9,738 bases of DNA from Eubacteriaceae bacterium (lineage in GTDB: Bacteria; Bacillota; Clostridia; Eubacteriales; UBA1433), in NCBI GenBank assembly GCA_012797825.1, contig JAAZOI010000055.1, positions 1-9,738 of the forward strand, in the 5' to 3' direction. Numbering within the stretch: the first letter of the stretch is position 1; every line of letters starts with the position of its first letter. Below are positions 1 to 6,490 of this stretch, in pieces. The position numbers and the translations under genes were made by a program. A model generated the notes under the pieces. That model did not search any database and was not told the origin of the DNA. It was given only the letters and a program-made list of their open reading frames with translations.

Positions 1-384
1 GGACGCAAGTACTCAAATAAATTCTCAAAAGAAGAAAAACGGGCGCATTCTGACATACCGCAAGACAAGAAGCTTACAATTAATGATTTAAATCAGGGCA
101 CCATTACCGTATCCAATTTAGGGGCGGCTGTTAAAGGCACAAACGGCTATATTGGCATACTCGATATTGTGCCGCCGCAGGTGTGCGTTGTAGGTATAGG
201 CGCATTGCAGGATAAACCGAGAGTATATTATGCGGAAGATAATTCACAGCAAATAGGAGTTCGTAAAATAATTCCGTTCACAATAGCGTTTGACCATCGC
301 GCGCTTGACTTCGGCGATATAGCGCCGTTTATAAATAAGCTGGAAAGCATTTTCACCTCCCCGTCGGTAATTCATACTTGGTAA
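1..384 (+). CDS. 2-oxoacid dehydrogenase E2-type acyltransferase, C-terminal part (partial)
   Basis: The frame is open from the first base, so the gene starts outside the window; 127 C-terminal residues are visible. They match the end of the CAT-fold catalytic domain of 2-oxoacid dehydrogenase E2 acyltransferases. A segment GTITVSNLG (visible residues 33-41) corresponds to the family's GTFTISNLG, and it is followed by PPQVCVVGIGA (58-68) and the active-site stretch FDHRALDFGD (97-106). In this family the His (visible residue 99) acts as general base in transferring an acyl group from CoA or lipoamide. The usual HxxxDG is HxxxDF here: the Asp (103) is kept but the Gly is Phe. No lipoyl domain can be judged because the N-terminus is missing. 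No E1 or E3 gene follows, so this may be a stand-alone acyltransferase rather than part of a dehydrogenase complex; the upstream side is unseen. GC content here is higher than in the next two genes. Confidence 0.85.
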   Translation, partial: GRKYSNKFSKEEKRAHSDIPQDKKLTINDLNQGTITVSNLGAAVKGTNGYIGILDIVPPQVCVVGIGALQDKPRVYYAEDNSQQIGVRKIIPFTIAFDHRALDFGDIAPFINKLESIFTSPSVIHTW

Positions 385-432
385 CATTAAAGAATGTAAT
401 AAATAAATTATTAAAAAGAAAGGGCTTAATTC

Positions 433-1131
433 ATGAATAATATTGTATTCGCAGTGATAATTGCTGCAATCTTAGGAGCTGCGTATGGCTTAATACTAAC
501 TAAAAACAATAGAATAAAAATTGAAAAGTTAAAAATGAATAAAATTAGATTTACAATAAATTACTATGTAGCTATGCCTTTTTTAGCATTTGGTATTTTC
601 GGAGCATTGGTATCCTGCAGATTAATGGATATAGATGAAGTTAAATATTTGCCGATTTTAATAACATATTTCATTATAATAGGAGTTTTCATATTAGGCT
701 TTTTTATCGCAATGCCGATTATCAGAAAACATGAGATAAAAATTGAATCGGAAAAAATTGACTATAATCTTGACGATATTAAAGATAAAAGCGAATTCAT
801 ATTCTTATCCAATAAAGGATTTAATGTTATTTTTTCTCAAGCGGGAATTAAAATTGATGAACAATTATATTCTTTCAGCCAATTCAATGTTTCTTTGCAA
901 ACAAGCAATAAATATATGATTGTAAACCTGAATTTATGTTTTGATAACAAAGACGAAAATTCAAATGAAAAGATAAACAGTTTTTTCATATCCTTAACAA
1001 AAGAATCTCTTTATGCAATCCAAAAATATAATATACCTATTCAATATCAAGAAGATTTAGATTATATTATTAATAATAAAGAAAATGCAGTTAAACAAAT
1101 ACTTACATATGGCATGCTCAAGCATAAATAA
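433..1131 (+). CDS. unrecognised membrane protein with three N-terminal helices and a soluble C-terminal domain
   Basis: I do not recognise this 232-aa protein. Three hydrophobic segments are visible at about residues 4-23, 44-64 and 72-96. After them comes a polar domain (about 100-232) with alternating hydrophobic patterns suggesting beta strands (for example around 128-165), and then a helical tail. A small PH-like or sensor-like cytoplasmic domain is conceivable, but this is only an impression. The ATG at 433 follows a purine-rich AAAGGG with suitable spacing. The gene is strongly AT-rich: the sampled block 901-960 has 14 G/C in 60, against 28 in 60 for 301-360 in the preceding gene. It lies 48 bases after the E2-like gene and 55 before the condensation-type acyltransferase, so co-transcription is plausible. 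Function unknown. Confidence 0.75.
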   Translation: MNNIVFAVIIAAILGAAYGLILTKNNRIKIEKLKMNKIRFTINYYVAMPFLAFGIFGALVSCRLMDIDEVKYLPILITYFIIIGVFILGFFIAMPIIRKHEIKIESEKIDYNLDDIKDKSEFIFLSNKGFNVIFSQAGIKIDEQLYSFSQFNVSLQTSNKYMIVNLNLCFDNKDENSNEKINSFFISLTKESLYAIQKYNIPIQYQEDLDYIINNKENAVKQILTYGMLKHK

Positions 1132-1186
1132 TAATTTCATATCATTATAGCACTATAATTAACTTATTGAAACAGGAGCAAAAATA

Positions 1187-2467
1187 TTGAACCATAAAAA
1201 TAAAATCAAAGCAGAACCTTTTGATATTATGCAGTATTTTTACCGTGAGGTTCACGATCCTCTTATACACTGTCTTATGCAATTTTCCGCTCCTATAGAA
1301 GAAAAGACATTAATAAAAGCCGTTACATATTCTCTTGACGCAATACCTTTAATAGGGTGCTGTTTTGACGACTCCTCCCGCCGCCCATGCTGGGTAAAGC
1401 GGGATTTCAAAGGAGAAGATATTGTTCATACAGTAAATGCAGAACCTAATGAAATTAAGCAATGCGAGCGGCTTCTTATTTCAACTATTGATATTTACAA
1501 TGAACCGCAATTAAAAATATTTTTGATAAAAGCAGACAATGGCTGTGATAAAATGTGCCTGATAATAAACCATATGGTATGCGACGGCTCGGGTTTAAAA
1601 GAATATTTGTATTTACTTGCAGGCATTTATACACAACTTGAAAATGACATTGATTGTAAAATACATCTTGATTGTAATTCAAGAAGCATAAATCTGCTTT
1701 TTAAAAATATAAATTTTTTAGGTAAAATTAATCTGTTATTTTCAAATTATCACTTCCCAGTTCAAGTTTTCAAAGATAATATTCCCATTAGCAGAACTGA
1801 AAGAAAACCTTTTTTTGCTTTGCATGTAATTAATAAAGAAGATTTTAATAAAATGATATTATTTTCAAAACAAATGAATGTAACAATTAATGATATTATT
1901 TTAACTTCATATATCAGATTTTTACATAAACATACTAAAACAAACAGAATAATAATGCCCTGCCCCGTTGATTTACGAAAATATTTATCAGTTAACCAAA
2001 AGCATGGTATATGCAATTTAACGGGCAATTATTACTGTGATGTAAGTATAAAAAAAGAAGACTCTTTTTGCGATACTCTTTATACAGTTTCAGAGCAGAT
2101 GAAAGCACAAAAGAAAAACAACAAATGCCTAAAGCCGCTTATTAATCTGCAGCTTGCTTTTAAAATTCTTCCGTTTGAGTTTCTAAAAAAGAACTTCTAT
2201 AGATACTTTACAATCCCTGTAATATCATATTCAAATTTAGGCGTTTTAGATAAAAATTTATTAAACTTCGGCTCTGTTGCTGTCGATAGAATATTTCTTA
2301 CCGGCGCTATAAAAAATAAGCCTTATTTTCAGCTGACAGTTTCAACTTATGACAATAACTGCGTACTCAGCTGTAACCGATATGGAACACCATTTGACAA
2401 ATCGCTTATTAGAAGCTATTTAAAAGAATTAAAAGATGATATCTTAATTAATTGTATATTGCAATAA
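1187..2467 (+). CDS. condensation / wax-ester-synthase-type acyltransferase
   Basis: This 426-aa protein has the hallmarks of the CAT-like acyltransferase superfamily that includes condensation domains, PapA proteins, wax ester synthases and alcohol acetyltransferases. Visible motifs in order are the active site NHMVCDG (H129, D133, G134; the first His of HHxxxDG is Asn), a TINDIILTSYIRF helix (233-245), PVDLR (260-264) and SNLG (349-352). The length fits the family's usual two-lobed fold. It should transfer an acyl group from CoA or a carrier protein to an alcohol or amine; the substrate cannot be read from the sequence. No carrier protein or adenylation domain is attached or adjacent, which argues against non-ribosomal peptide synthesis. 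The start is TTG at 1187, eight bases after AGGAG (1174-1178). The NodB deacetylase follows closely, so the pair may modify the same envelope molecule (inference). Composition is extremely AT-rich: 11 G/C in 60 at 1801-1860. Confidence 0.85.
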   Translation: MNHKNKIKAEPFDIMQYFYREVHDPLIHCLMQFSAPIEEKTLIKAVTYSLDAIPLIGCCFDDSSRRPCWVKRDFKGEDIVHTVNAEPNEIKQCERLLISTIDIYNEPQLKIFLIKADNGCDKMCLIINHMVCDGSGLKEYLYLLAGIYTQLENDIDCKIHLDCNSRSINLLFKNINFLGKINLLFSNYHFPVQVFKDNIPISRTERKPFFALHVINKEDFNKMILFSKQMNVTINDIILTSYIRFLHKHTKTNRIIMPCPVDLRKYLSVNQKHGICNLTGNYYCDVSIKKEDSFCDTLYTVSEQMKAQKKNNKCLKPLINLQLAFKILPFEFLKKNFYRYFTIPVISYSNLGVLDKNLLNFGSVAVDRIFLTGAIKNKPYFQLTVSTYDNNCVLSCNRYGTPFDKSLIRSYLKELKDDILINCILQ

Positions 2468-2475
2468 CTGTTTAT

Positions 2476-2480
2476 GGAGG
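2476..2480 (+). promoter_or_regulatory. ribosome binding site fixing the deacetylase start
   Basis: A full GGAGG lies five bases before the ATG at 2486. It overlaps the first codon of a longer frame beginning at 2474, so that upstream ATG is unlikely to be used. Confidence 0.7.
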
Positions 2481-2485
2481 GTTCG

Positions 2486-3205
2486 ATGACAAAAACAAGA
2501 AAACGAATATTAAAAATATTACTTTTTATTCTTATACTTTTTTCTTGCTTGCTTATTTTGTTCAATTTATCAAAATCAAGAACATTCCAGTTATTCGGAG
2601 AAGTCGTAAGTTCCGTTCCCAATAACGATAAAAAAATCGCTCTCACATTTGATGACGGTCCCACTGAAAATACATCTATAATTTTAGACAAACTCTCTGA
2701 ACTGAATATAAAAGCTACTTTTTTCCTTTGCGGAACAGGAATTGAGCAAAGACCTGATGATGCGAAATTGATAGTTGCTTCAGGCAATGCCGTAGGCAAC
2801 CATTCGTATTCACATACGAGAATGATTGCAAAATCATACGGTTTTATAAAACAGGAAGTGGATAAAACAAACAGTCTGATAAGCAAAAGCGGCTATACCG
2901 ATACAATATTTTTCAGACCTCCGTACGGCAAGAAACTCTTTTTCCTTCCCTACTATTTAAGTAAAAAAGATATTGTTACTGTTATGTGGAGCATGGAGCC
3001 CGAAACCGTGCTCGGTTTTGATGCCACGGCTGAAGAAATTGCGAGATATGTTATTGACAATGTAAAAAACGGCAGTATTATTCTTCTTCATCCCATGTAT
3101 AATCCTGATAATGTATTGCCCGCTCTTGATATTATTGTCCCTGAACTGAAAAAACAGGGTTATACATTTTGCACAATACCGCAGCTTTATAAAGAATATA
3201 AATAA
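2486..3205 (+). CDS. membrane-anchored polysaccharide deacetylase (NodB domain)
   Basis: This is a carbohydrate esterase family 4-type deacetylase, which removes N- or O-acetyl groups from peptidoglycan, chitin-like or exopolysaccharide chains using a divalent metal. From the start at 2486 the protein has 239 aa. A basic N-terminus is followed by one hydrophobic segment (about 7-27), an uncleaved anchor or signal peptide that places the enzyme outside the membrane. NodB motifs are TFDDG (54-58, base and metal Asp), NHSYSH (105-110, metal histidines), RPPYG (144-148) and LLHP (200-203, catalytic His). The fourth motif, usually containing D-W after WSxD, reads WSMEPET (168-174), so its Asp-Trp is absent. 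The five-base-spaced GGAGG selects this ATG over one 12 bases upstream. The gene starts 18 bases after the acyltransferase stop, so the two are probably co-transcribed. Family assignment is confident; the substrate is unknown. Confidence 0.92.
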   Translation: MTKTRKRILKILLFILILFSCLLILFNLSKSRTFQLFGEVVSSVPNNDKKIALTFDDGPTENTSIILDKLSELNIKATFFLCGTGIEQRPDDAKLIVASGNAVGNHSYSHTRMIAKSYGFIKQEVDKTNSLISKSGYTDTIFFRPPYGKKLFFLPYYLSKKDIVTVMWSMEPETVLGFDATAEEIARYVIDNVKNGSIILLHPMYNPDNVLPALDIIVPELKKQGYTFCTIPQLYKEYK

Positions 3206-3305
3206 ACTCATTAAATGAAAGTATCAAATTATACATAACATTTTTTTAAGAATTAAAGTAATATAAAAAAAATAAATAAATTATGCTGTATCAATTAAAC
3301 TTGAC

Positions 3306-3311
3306 GAGGAG
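3306..3311 (+). promoter_or_regulatory. ribosome binding site fixing the CPBP-like gene start
   Basis: GAGGAG stands seven bases before the ATG at 3319. The longest open frame begins at 3283 but has no comparable site, and it would add 12 residues that do not look like part of the protein. Confidence 0.65.
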
Positions 3312-3318
3312 ATTTAAA

Positions 3319-3981
3319 ATGAAGGAAAGACATAAAAAGATTATAGACCTTGTAATACTGTTTGCCGTAACAGGCATCGGTGTATCTGCCGCACTGAGCC
3401 TGCTGCCTTATATCAATAAGCTGGAAGCATTCTCTAGAATTATAGCCACGGCGTCGGCGCAATTTGCCATTGCAGGACTTGGCGCAGTTATCGTAATGCT
3501 TTTAAGAAAAGAAAAATTCACCGATTATGGGCTGAAAAAAGAAAATATAATAAAATCACTGTGCATCGGCGCCGCTTTTACTGTCGTTTATTTAACGGTA
3601 ATTTACTTTATAGAAGGCGGTCTTACCTGGATGCCTTTCAGACAAGTTGATGTTACAAAACCGGCTTTATCCTTGGGATTTCCGTTAAATATTATTGGTA
3701 TAATTATAATTGCCTTAAGCTGGGGCTTTTTTGAAGGTTATACACTCATTTATATATCTAAAAAAATTAATAGCCTGTTTAACATAACAAACCCGTTTTT
3801 AAAACCGGGGCCTTTAGTTATTATACTATGCAATATACTTATACATATGGCCATGGGGCAGTCTTTTTTAAATGCCGCTTCAGGATCAATTGCTACATAT
3901 GTCGTTGTTATGATACCTGAACTCACGGGCAACTCTTGGGGAAGTATTCTTATATTTATGATGTTATGGAATGCTGTATAA
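3319..3981 (+). CDS. multi-pass membrane protein, degenerate CPBP-like
   Basis: This 220-aa hydrophobic protein has about six to seven membrane segments (roughly 8-30, 42-62, 79-99, 121-140, 165-180, 187-200 and 207-219). The arrangement and the phrases SWGFFEGY (134-141) and NILIHMAMG (172-180) resemble CPBP/Abi-type intramembrane proteins, some of which are type II CAAX prenyl endopeptidases. The family's glutamate pair plus arginine (EExxxR) is reduced to a single Glu (E139), followed by Gly, with no Arg at the expected place. His176 is kept. Protease activity is therefore doubtful; it may be a non-catalytic relative or a different membrane family. It begins 113 bases after the deacetylase stop. 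I found no clear terminator or promoter in that gap, which contains a run of seven T (3241-3247) without a good stem. The DUF7000-like gene starts 34 bases downstream. Confidence 0.7.
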   Translation: MKERHKKIIDLVILFAVTGIGVSAALSLLPYINKLEAFSRIIATASAQFAIAGLGAVIVMLLRKEKFTDYGLKKENIIKSLCIGAAFTVVYLTVIYFIEGGLTWMPFRQVDVTKPALSLGFPLNIIGIIIIALSWGFFEGYTLIYISKKINSLFNITNPFLKPGPLVIILCNILIHMAMGQSFLNAASGSIATYVVVMIPELTGNSWGSILIFMMLWNAV

Positions 3982-4015
3982 TAATATAAATTTATAAAAA
4001 TATTTAAGGAAGCTT

Positions 4016-4501
4016 ATGAATTCATTAAACGAAAATATAAAAGAATATACCGCCCAGCTAAAAAAAGGTCATATACAAAAAGCCTATAGGGGCATTATGA
4101 CTTTTATGTCTGAATTAAAATCGTATCTTGAAAACAAATATCCGAAGTACATTTCAAGCGCTCTCTATTTCGGTTATATGGATATGACTTATTTCGCTTT
4201 CACGCCGAAAGAGCTTAAAGACATGAAACTCAAAATAGCCCTAGTTTATCTGCACGAAGAAAACCGCATCGAGCTTTGGCTTGCGGCAAATAACCGCACT
4301 ATTCAGGCAGAGTACATAAAACTGCTAAAAGGCAAAAACATCGGCTTGTATACTCTGTCGCAAGTTTCGCCTGGAACAGATTCTATTGTTGAATATATAA
4401 TTGTTAAAGAGCCCGATTTTGATAATTCTGATATTTTGAAAAACCATATTGAAGAAAATACTATAAAATTTGCCTGCGAGATTATTTCTATATTGAAATA
4501 A
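4016..4501 (+). CDS. DUF7000-like small protein
   Basis: A 161-aa soluble protein with no membrane segment or signal peptide. From memory its pattern matches a clostridial family of unknown function annotated as DUF7000: an N-terminal helix with KEYTAQLKKGHIQKAYRGIM (residues 9-28), then GYMDMTYFAFTPKELKD and LSQVSPGTDSIVEYI. I cannot verify the name by search. Nothing suggests a catalytic site. The ATG at 4016 is preceded by AAGGA (4006-4010) with five-base spacing. The stop codon sits inside the right arm of an AT-rich hairpin followed by eight T, so transcription may end here. The gene begins 34 bases after the CPBP-like gene. Confidence 0.7.
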   Translation: MNSLNENIKEYTAQLKKGHIQKAYRGIMTFMSELKSYLENKYPKYISSALYFGYMDMTYFAFTPKELKDMKLKIALVYLHEENRIELWLAANNRTIQAEYIKLLKGKNIGLYTLSQVSPGTDSIVEYIIVKEPDFDNSDILKNHIEENTIKFACEIISILK

Positions 4502-4511
4502 TCTTTTTTTT
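4481..4511 (+). terminator. AT-rich intrinsic terminator overlapping the stop codon
   Basis: A perfect 8-bp inverted repeat, ATTATTTC (4481-4488) and GAAATAAT (4495-4502), encloses a 6-base loop. One C and then eight T (4504-4511) follow. The layout is that of a Rho-independent terminator, although the stem has only one G-C pair and would be weak. The right arm contains the TAA stop of the preceding gene (4499-4501). It probably causes partial termination before the OsmC gene. Confidence 0.5.
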
Positions 4512-4557
4512 AATTATCATTAAGTTAATAAGATTTTAAAAGAAAGAAGGATATATT

Positions 4558-4980
4558 ATGGAAAACTTATATGTTGATTTCACCCTTATAAATCAGAAAG
4601 TGGGATTTAACGTAGTTTCACGCTCTAATCCTAAATACCCTGTTAAAATGGATTTCGTACCACCTTTGGGAGATAATGACGGCCTTGCGGGAATTGAAGC
4701 GCTAATTATCAGCTTTTGCGGCTGCGTAAGCACAGCAGTTGTGGCTCTTCTTAAAAGAGGCGGTAAAAACATAATTTCATACGAAGGCACGGCAACAGGT
4801 ATCAGACGCGAAAATCCCCTTTCGCTTGAAAAGATAATTTTCGAAGTGCGCGTAAAATCCGATAACATCGCCCCTGAAGATATGGATAAAATTCTTGCAA
4901 CCGCTGCAAACATCTCCCCTGTATGGCTTGCTATTAAAAATAATGTGGAAGTAACCTGCGAATATAAAATAATTGCTTGA
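4558..4980 (+). CDS. OsmC-family protein lacking the usual second cysteine
   Basis: A 140-aa protein of the OsmC/Ohr superfamily, whose best-known members are thiol peroxidases that reduce organic hydroperoxides in the cytoplasm. The family helix is GIEALIISFCGCVSTAVV (45-62), where C56 aligns with the peroxidatic cysteine and E47 with the conserved Glu. The second motif, normally CPVSxxL, is SPVWLAI (120-126), so the resolving cysteine is Ser120. An extra cysteine, C54, lies two residues before C56 and forms CGC. The protein may use another mechanism or have lost peroxidase activity; many OsmC-like proteins of this length have no proven role. A purine-rich AGAAAGAAGG precedes the ATG at 4558. 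The next gene starts 19 bases downstream, which makes a shared transcript very likely. Confidence 0.85.
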   Translation: MENLYVDFTLINQKVGFNVVSRSNPKYPVKMDFVPPLGDNDGLAGIEALIISFCGCVSTAVVALLKRGGKNIISYEGTATGIRRENPLSLEKIIFEVRVKSDNIAPEDMDKILATAANISPVWLAIKNNVEVTCEYKIIA

Positions 4981-4986
4981 TTATAA

Positions 4987-4993
4987 AAAGGTG
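4987..4993 (+). promoter_or_regulatory. ribosome binding site fixing the start at 5000
   Basis: AAAGGTG is followed by a six-base spacer and an ATG at 5000. A longer frame could begin at TTG 4973 inside the OsmC gene, but no ribosome binding site supports it. Confidence 0.65.
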
Positions 4994-4999
4994 TTAAAT

Positions 5000-5740
5000 A
5001 TGGATGATTCATCTTCAAAAGAAAATAATCCGTTTGATATTCAAAACGACAGCAATGCGGTTGAAGATATATTATTAGATACAATTAATAAAATGCGTAA
5101 AGATGACCCTCTTATCGGCGCGAAGTTAGGTGCAAAAGAAGTCATAAATAGTTTAATGAGCATGATGAATGATTCTAATGGGATACATATTGAAACTTTT
5201 ATGTGCGCGCTTGGCTCTCTTGCGGGTTATTCTTGTCAGGCAAGTCTGCGCAAAGAACTTATTGAGCTAAAAGGACTAGATGAAAAGCAAGTATTTGCGG
5301 TTGTTTTTACTAATGACGGGAGCAAATATTTTTTCGGCGATCTTATTAATAAACCGCTTGCAGAGGATGAATATTCGGTGTGGTCATTAGCCGCAGGCGC
5401 TGTGCAATATTTAGGTATAAATGAAATCATTGATGTCGAAGATATTTTTAAACATGTGGCAGAAACTGTTGGCAATCATAATTATGGCATACCCAGAATT
5501 CCCGAGGGACACGAACCTATGGACATGCCTTATAATTTTGTGAAATTTTTATGGCCGTTGTTTCTGCCGATTGCAGAAAAATACTGTGATGCACCCAATG
5601 AGTGGCCGATAATGTTCGGCCTATCTGTGCAAGAAGGCATTATTTTGGGTAAAGATGTGCTTAATCCTTTGTTATCGCTTTCTTTAGCTATGGAAAGCGC
5701 GATACCTATGGCTAAAGTGGATATTATCGAACTTAAATGA
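5000..5740 (+). CDS. unrecognised 246-aa soluble protein coupled to OsmC
   Basis: I do not recognise this protein. It has 246 residues from the ribosome-binding-site-supported ATG at 5000. The first 20 residues are polar and low in complexity. The rest looks like a compact, mostly helical domain with no signal peptide or transmembrane helix. Notable features are a segment with two cysteines (C69, C79), FVKFLWPLFLP (180-190), a Gly/Pro-rich loop NHNYGIPRIPEGHEP (159-173) with three His, and a hydrophobic C-terminal helix. No classical nucleotide, metal or catalytic motif is evident. It starts 19 bases after the OsmC-family gene, and a flavodoxin-family reductase follows 52 bases downstream, so a redox-related role is possible but only by association. 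Confidence 0.75.
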   Translation: MDDSSSKENNPFDIQNDSNAVEDILLDTINKMRKDDPLIGAKLGAKEVINSLMSMMNDSNGIHIETFMCALGSLAGYSCQASLRKELIELKGLDEKQVFAVVFTNDGSKYFFGDLINKPLAEDEYSVWSLAAGAVQYLGINEIIDVEDIFKHVAETVGNHNYGIPRIPEGHEPMDMPYNFVKFLWPLFLPIAEKYCDAPNEWPIMFGLSVQEGIILGKDVLNPLLSLSLAMESAIPMAKVDIIELK

Positions 5741-5780
5741 TAATATAACACAAGTCTTCTTAATAAACTTTACCAGATAG

Positions 5781-5786
5781 AAGGTG
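5781..5786 (+). promoter_or_regulatory. ribosome binding site fixing the flavodoxin start
   Basis: AAGGTG lies six bases before the ATG at 5793. The GTG inside it (5784) would otherwise be read as an upstream start codon; it is better explained as part of the ribosome binding site. Confidence 0.65.
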
Positions 5787-5792
5787 TCTTAT

Positions 5793-6449
5793 ATGAAAAT
5801 AATAGCAGTAAACGGCAGTCCCAGAAAAAACTGGAACACCGCTATGCTTTTATCAAGCGTGCTTGACGGAGCGGCGTCAAAAGGCGCGCAGACGGAGCTT
5901 TACCATCTATACGATTATAATTATAAAGGATGCATAAGCTGTTTTTCTTGCAAATTAAAAGACGGAATAAGCTACGGGCATTGCGCGCTTAAAGATGAAA
6001 TAACACCCATATTAAAATCGATTGAGGAAGCGGACGCGCTAATAATAGGTTCCCCTATTTATTTCGGAAATATTTCAGGAGAGCTGAAATCATTTTTGGA
6101 AAGATTGTTTTTTCAATACCTCGTATACGAAAAAGATTATCCGACTTTGTTTAAAAGAAAAATACCGGTAGGTTTTATCTATACAATGAACGTAAACGAA
6201 GAAGTGCTTGATACTTCAGGGTATAAGCAATATTTAAGCCGCATAGAACAATTCGCGCAGAGAACATTCGGTTATGCACAGTCGCTTTATATCACTGACA
6301 CTTACCAATTTGACGACTATTCAAAATATGTTGTAAAAAGCTTCAGCGGCGAAGATAAAGCCAAAAGGCGCATAGAGCACTTCCCTGATGATTTAAAAAG
6401 CGCATACGAAATAGGCGTAAAGTTTGCTGAGTTTAATTTTTTTAAATAA
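5793..6449 (+). CDS. flavodoxin-family NAD(P)H-dependent FMN reductase with four clustered cysteines
   Basis: A 218-aa flavodoxin-fold protein of the NADPH-dependent FMN reductase / iron-sulfur flavoprotein group. The FMN phosphate loop is NGSPRKNWNTAML (7-19). The second flavin-contact region is GSPIYFGNISGELKSFLER (86-104). Between them lies a cysteine cluster C47-x2-C50-x2-C53 and then C64. In true iron-sulfur flavoproteins a compact CxxCxxC followed closely by a fourth Cys holds a 4Fe-4S centre. Here the fourth Cys is 11 residues on, so cluster binding is uncertain. The protein probably reduces quinones, nitro compounds or disulfides in the cytoplasm using NAD(P)H and FMN. It is 52 bases after the unrecognised gene and 41 before the YdeI-like gene. 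Family assignment is confident; the physiological substrate is unknown. Confidence 0.9.
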   Translation: MKIIAVNGSPRKNWNTAMLLSSVLDGAASKGAQTELYHLYDYNYKGCISCFSCKLKDGISYGHCALKDEITPILKSIEEADALIIGSPIYFGNISGELKSFLERLFFQYLVYEKDYPTLFKRKIPVGFIYTMNVNEEVLDTSGYKQYLSRIEQFAQRTFGYAQSLYITDTYQFDDYSKYVVKSFSGEDKAKRRIEHFPDDLKSAYEIGVKFAEFNFFK

Positions 6450-6490
6450 TAAACAAAACATAAATCGCAAATTTTAATAAGTAAACGGCA

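Noticed and set aside
384..397. ACATT-AAAG-AATGT hairpin after the E2-like gene as terminator
   Set aside because: The stem is only five AT-rich pairs and no T tract follows.
1154..1159. TATAAT before the condensation-type acyltransferase as a promoter
   Set aside because: No acceptable -35 box lies 16-18 bases upstream, and isolated TATAAT is frequent in such AT-rich DNA.
1187..2467. Non-ribosomal peptide synthetase condensation domain
   Set aside because: There is no adenylation or carrier domain attached or nearby. Length and motifs equally fit stand-alone acyltransferases.
2416..2886. 156-codon open frame on the minus strand over the acyltransferase end and the deacetylase
   Set aside because: It lies antisense to two well-supported genes, has no family motifs, and mirrors their codon pattern.
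3787..3808. CCCG...CGGGG inverted repeat inside the CPBP-like gene
   Set aside because: It is imperfect, lies within the coding sequence, and lacks a T tract, so it is best explained by codons for Pro and Gly.
4593..5084. 163-codon open frame on the minus strand over the OsmC gene
   Set aside because: The plus-strand OsmC motifs are clear. The antisense frame spans a gene boundary and shows no recognisable domain.
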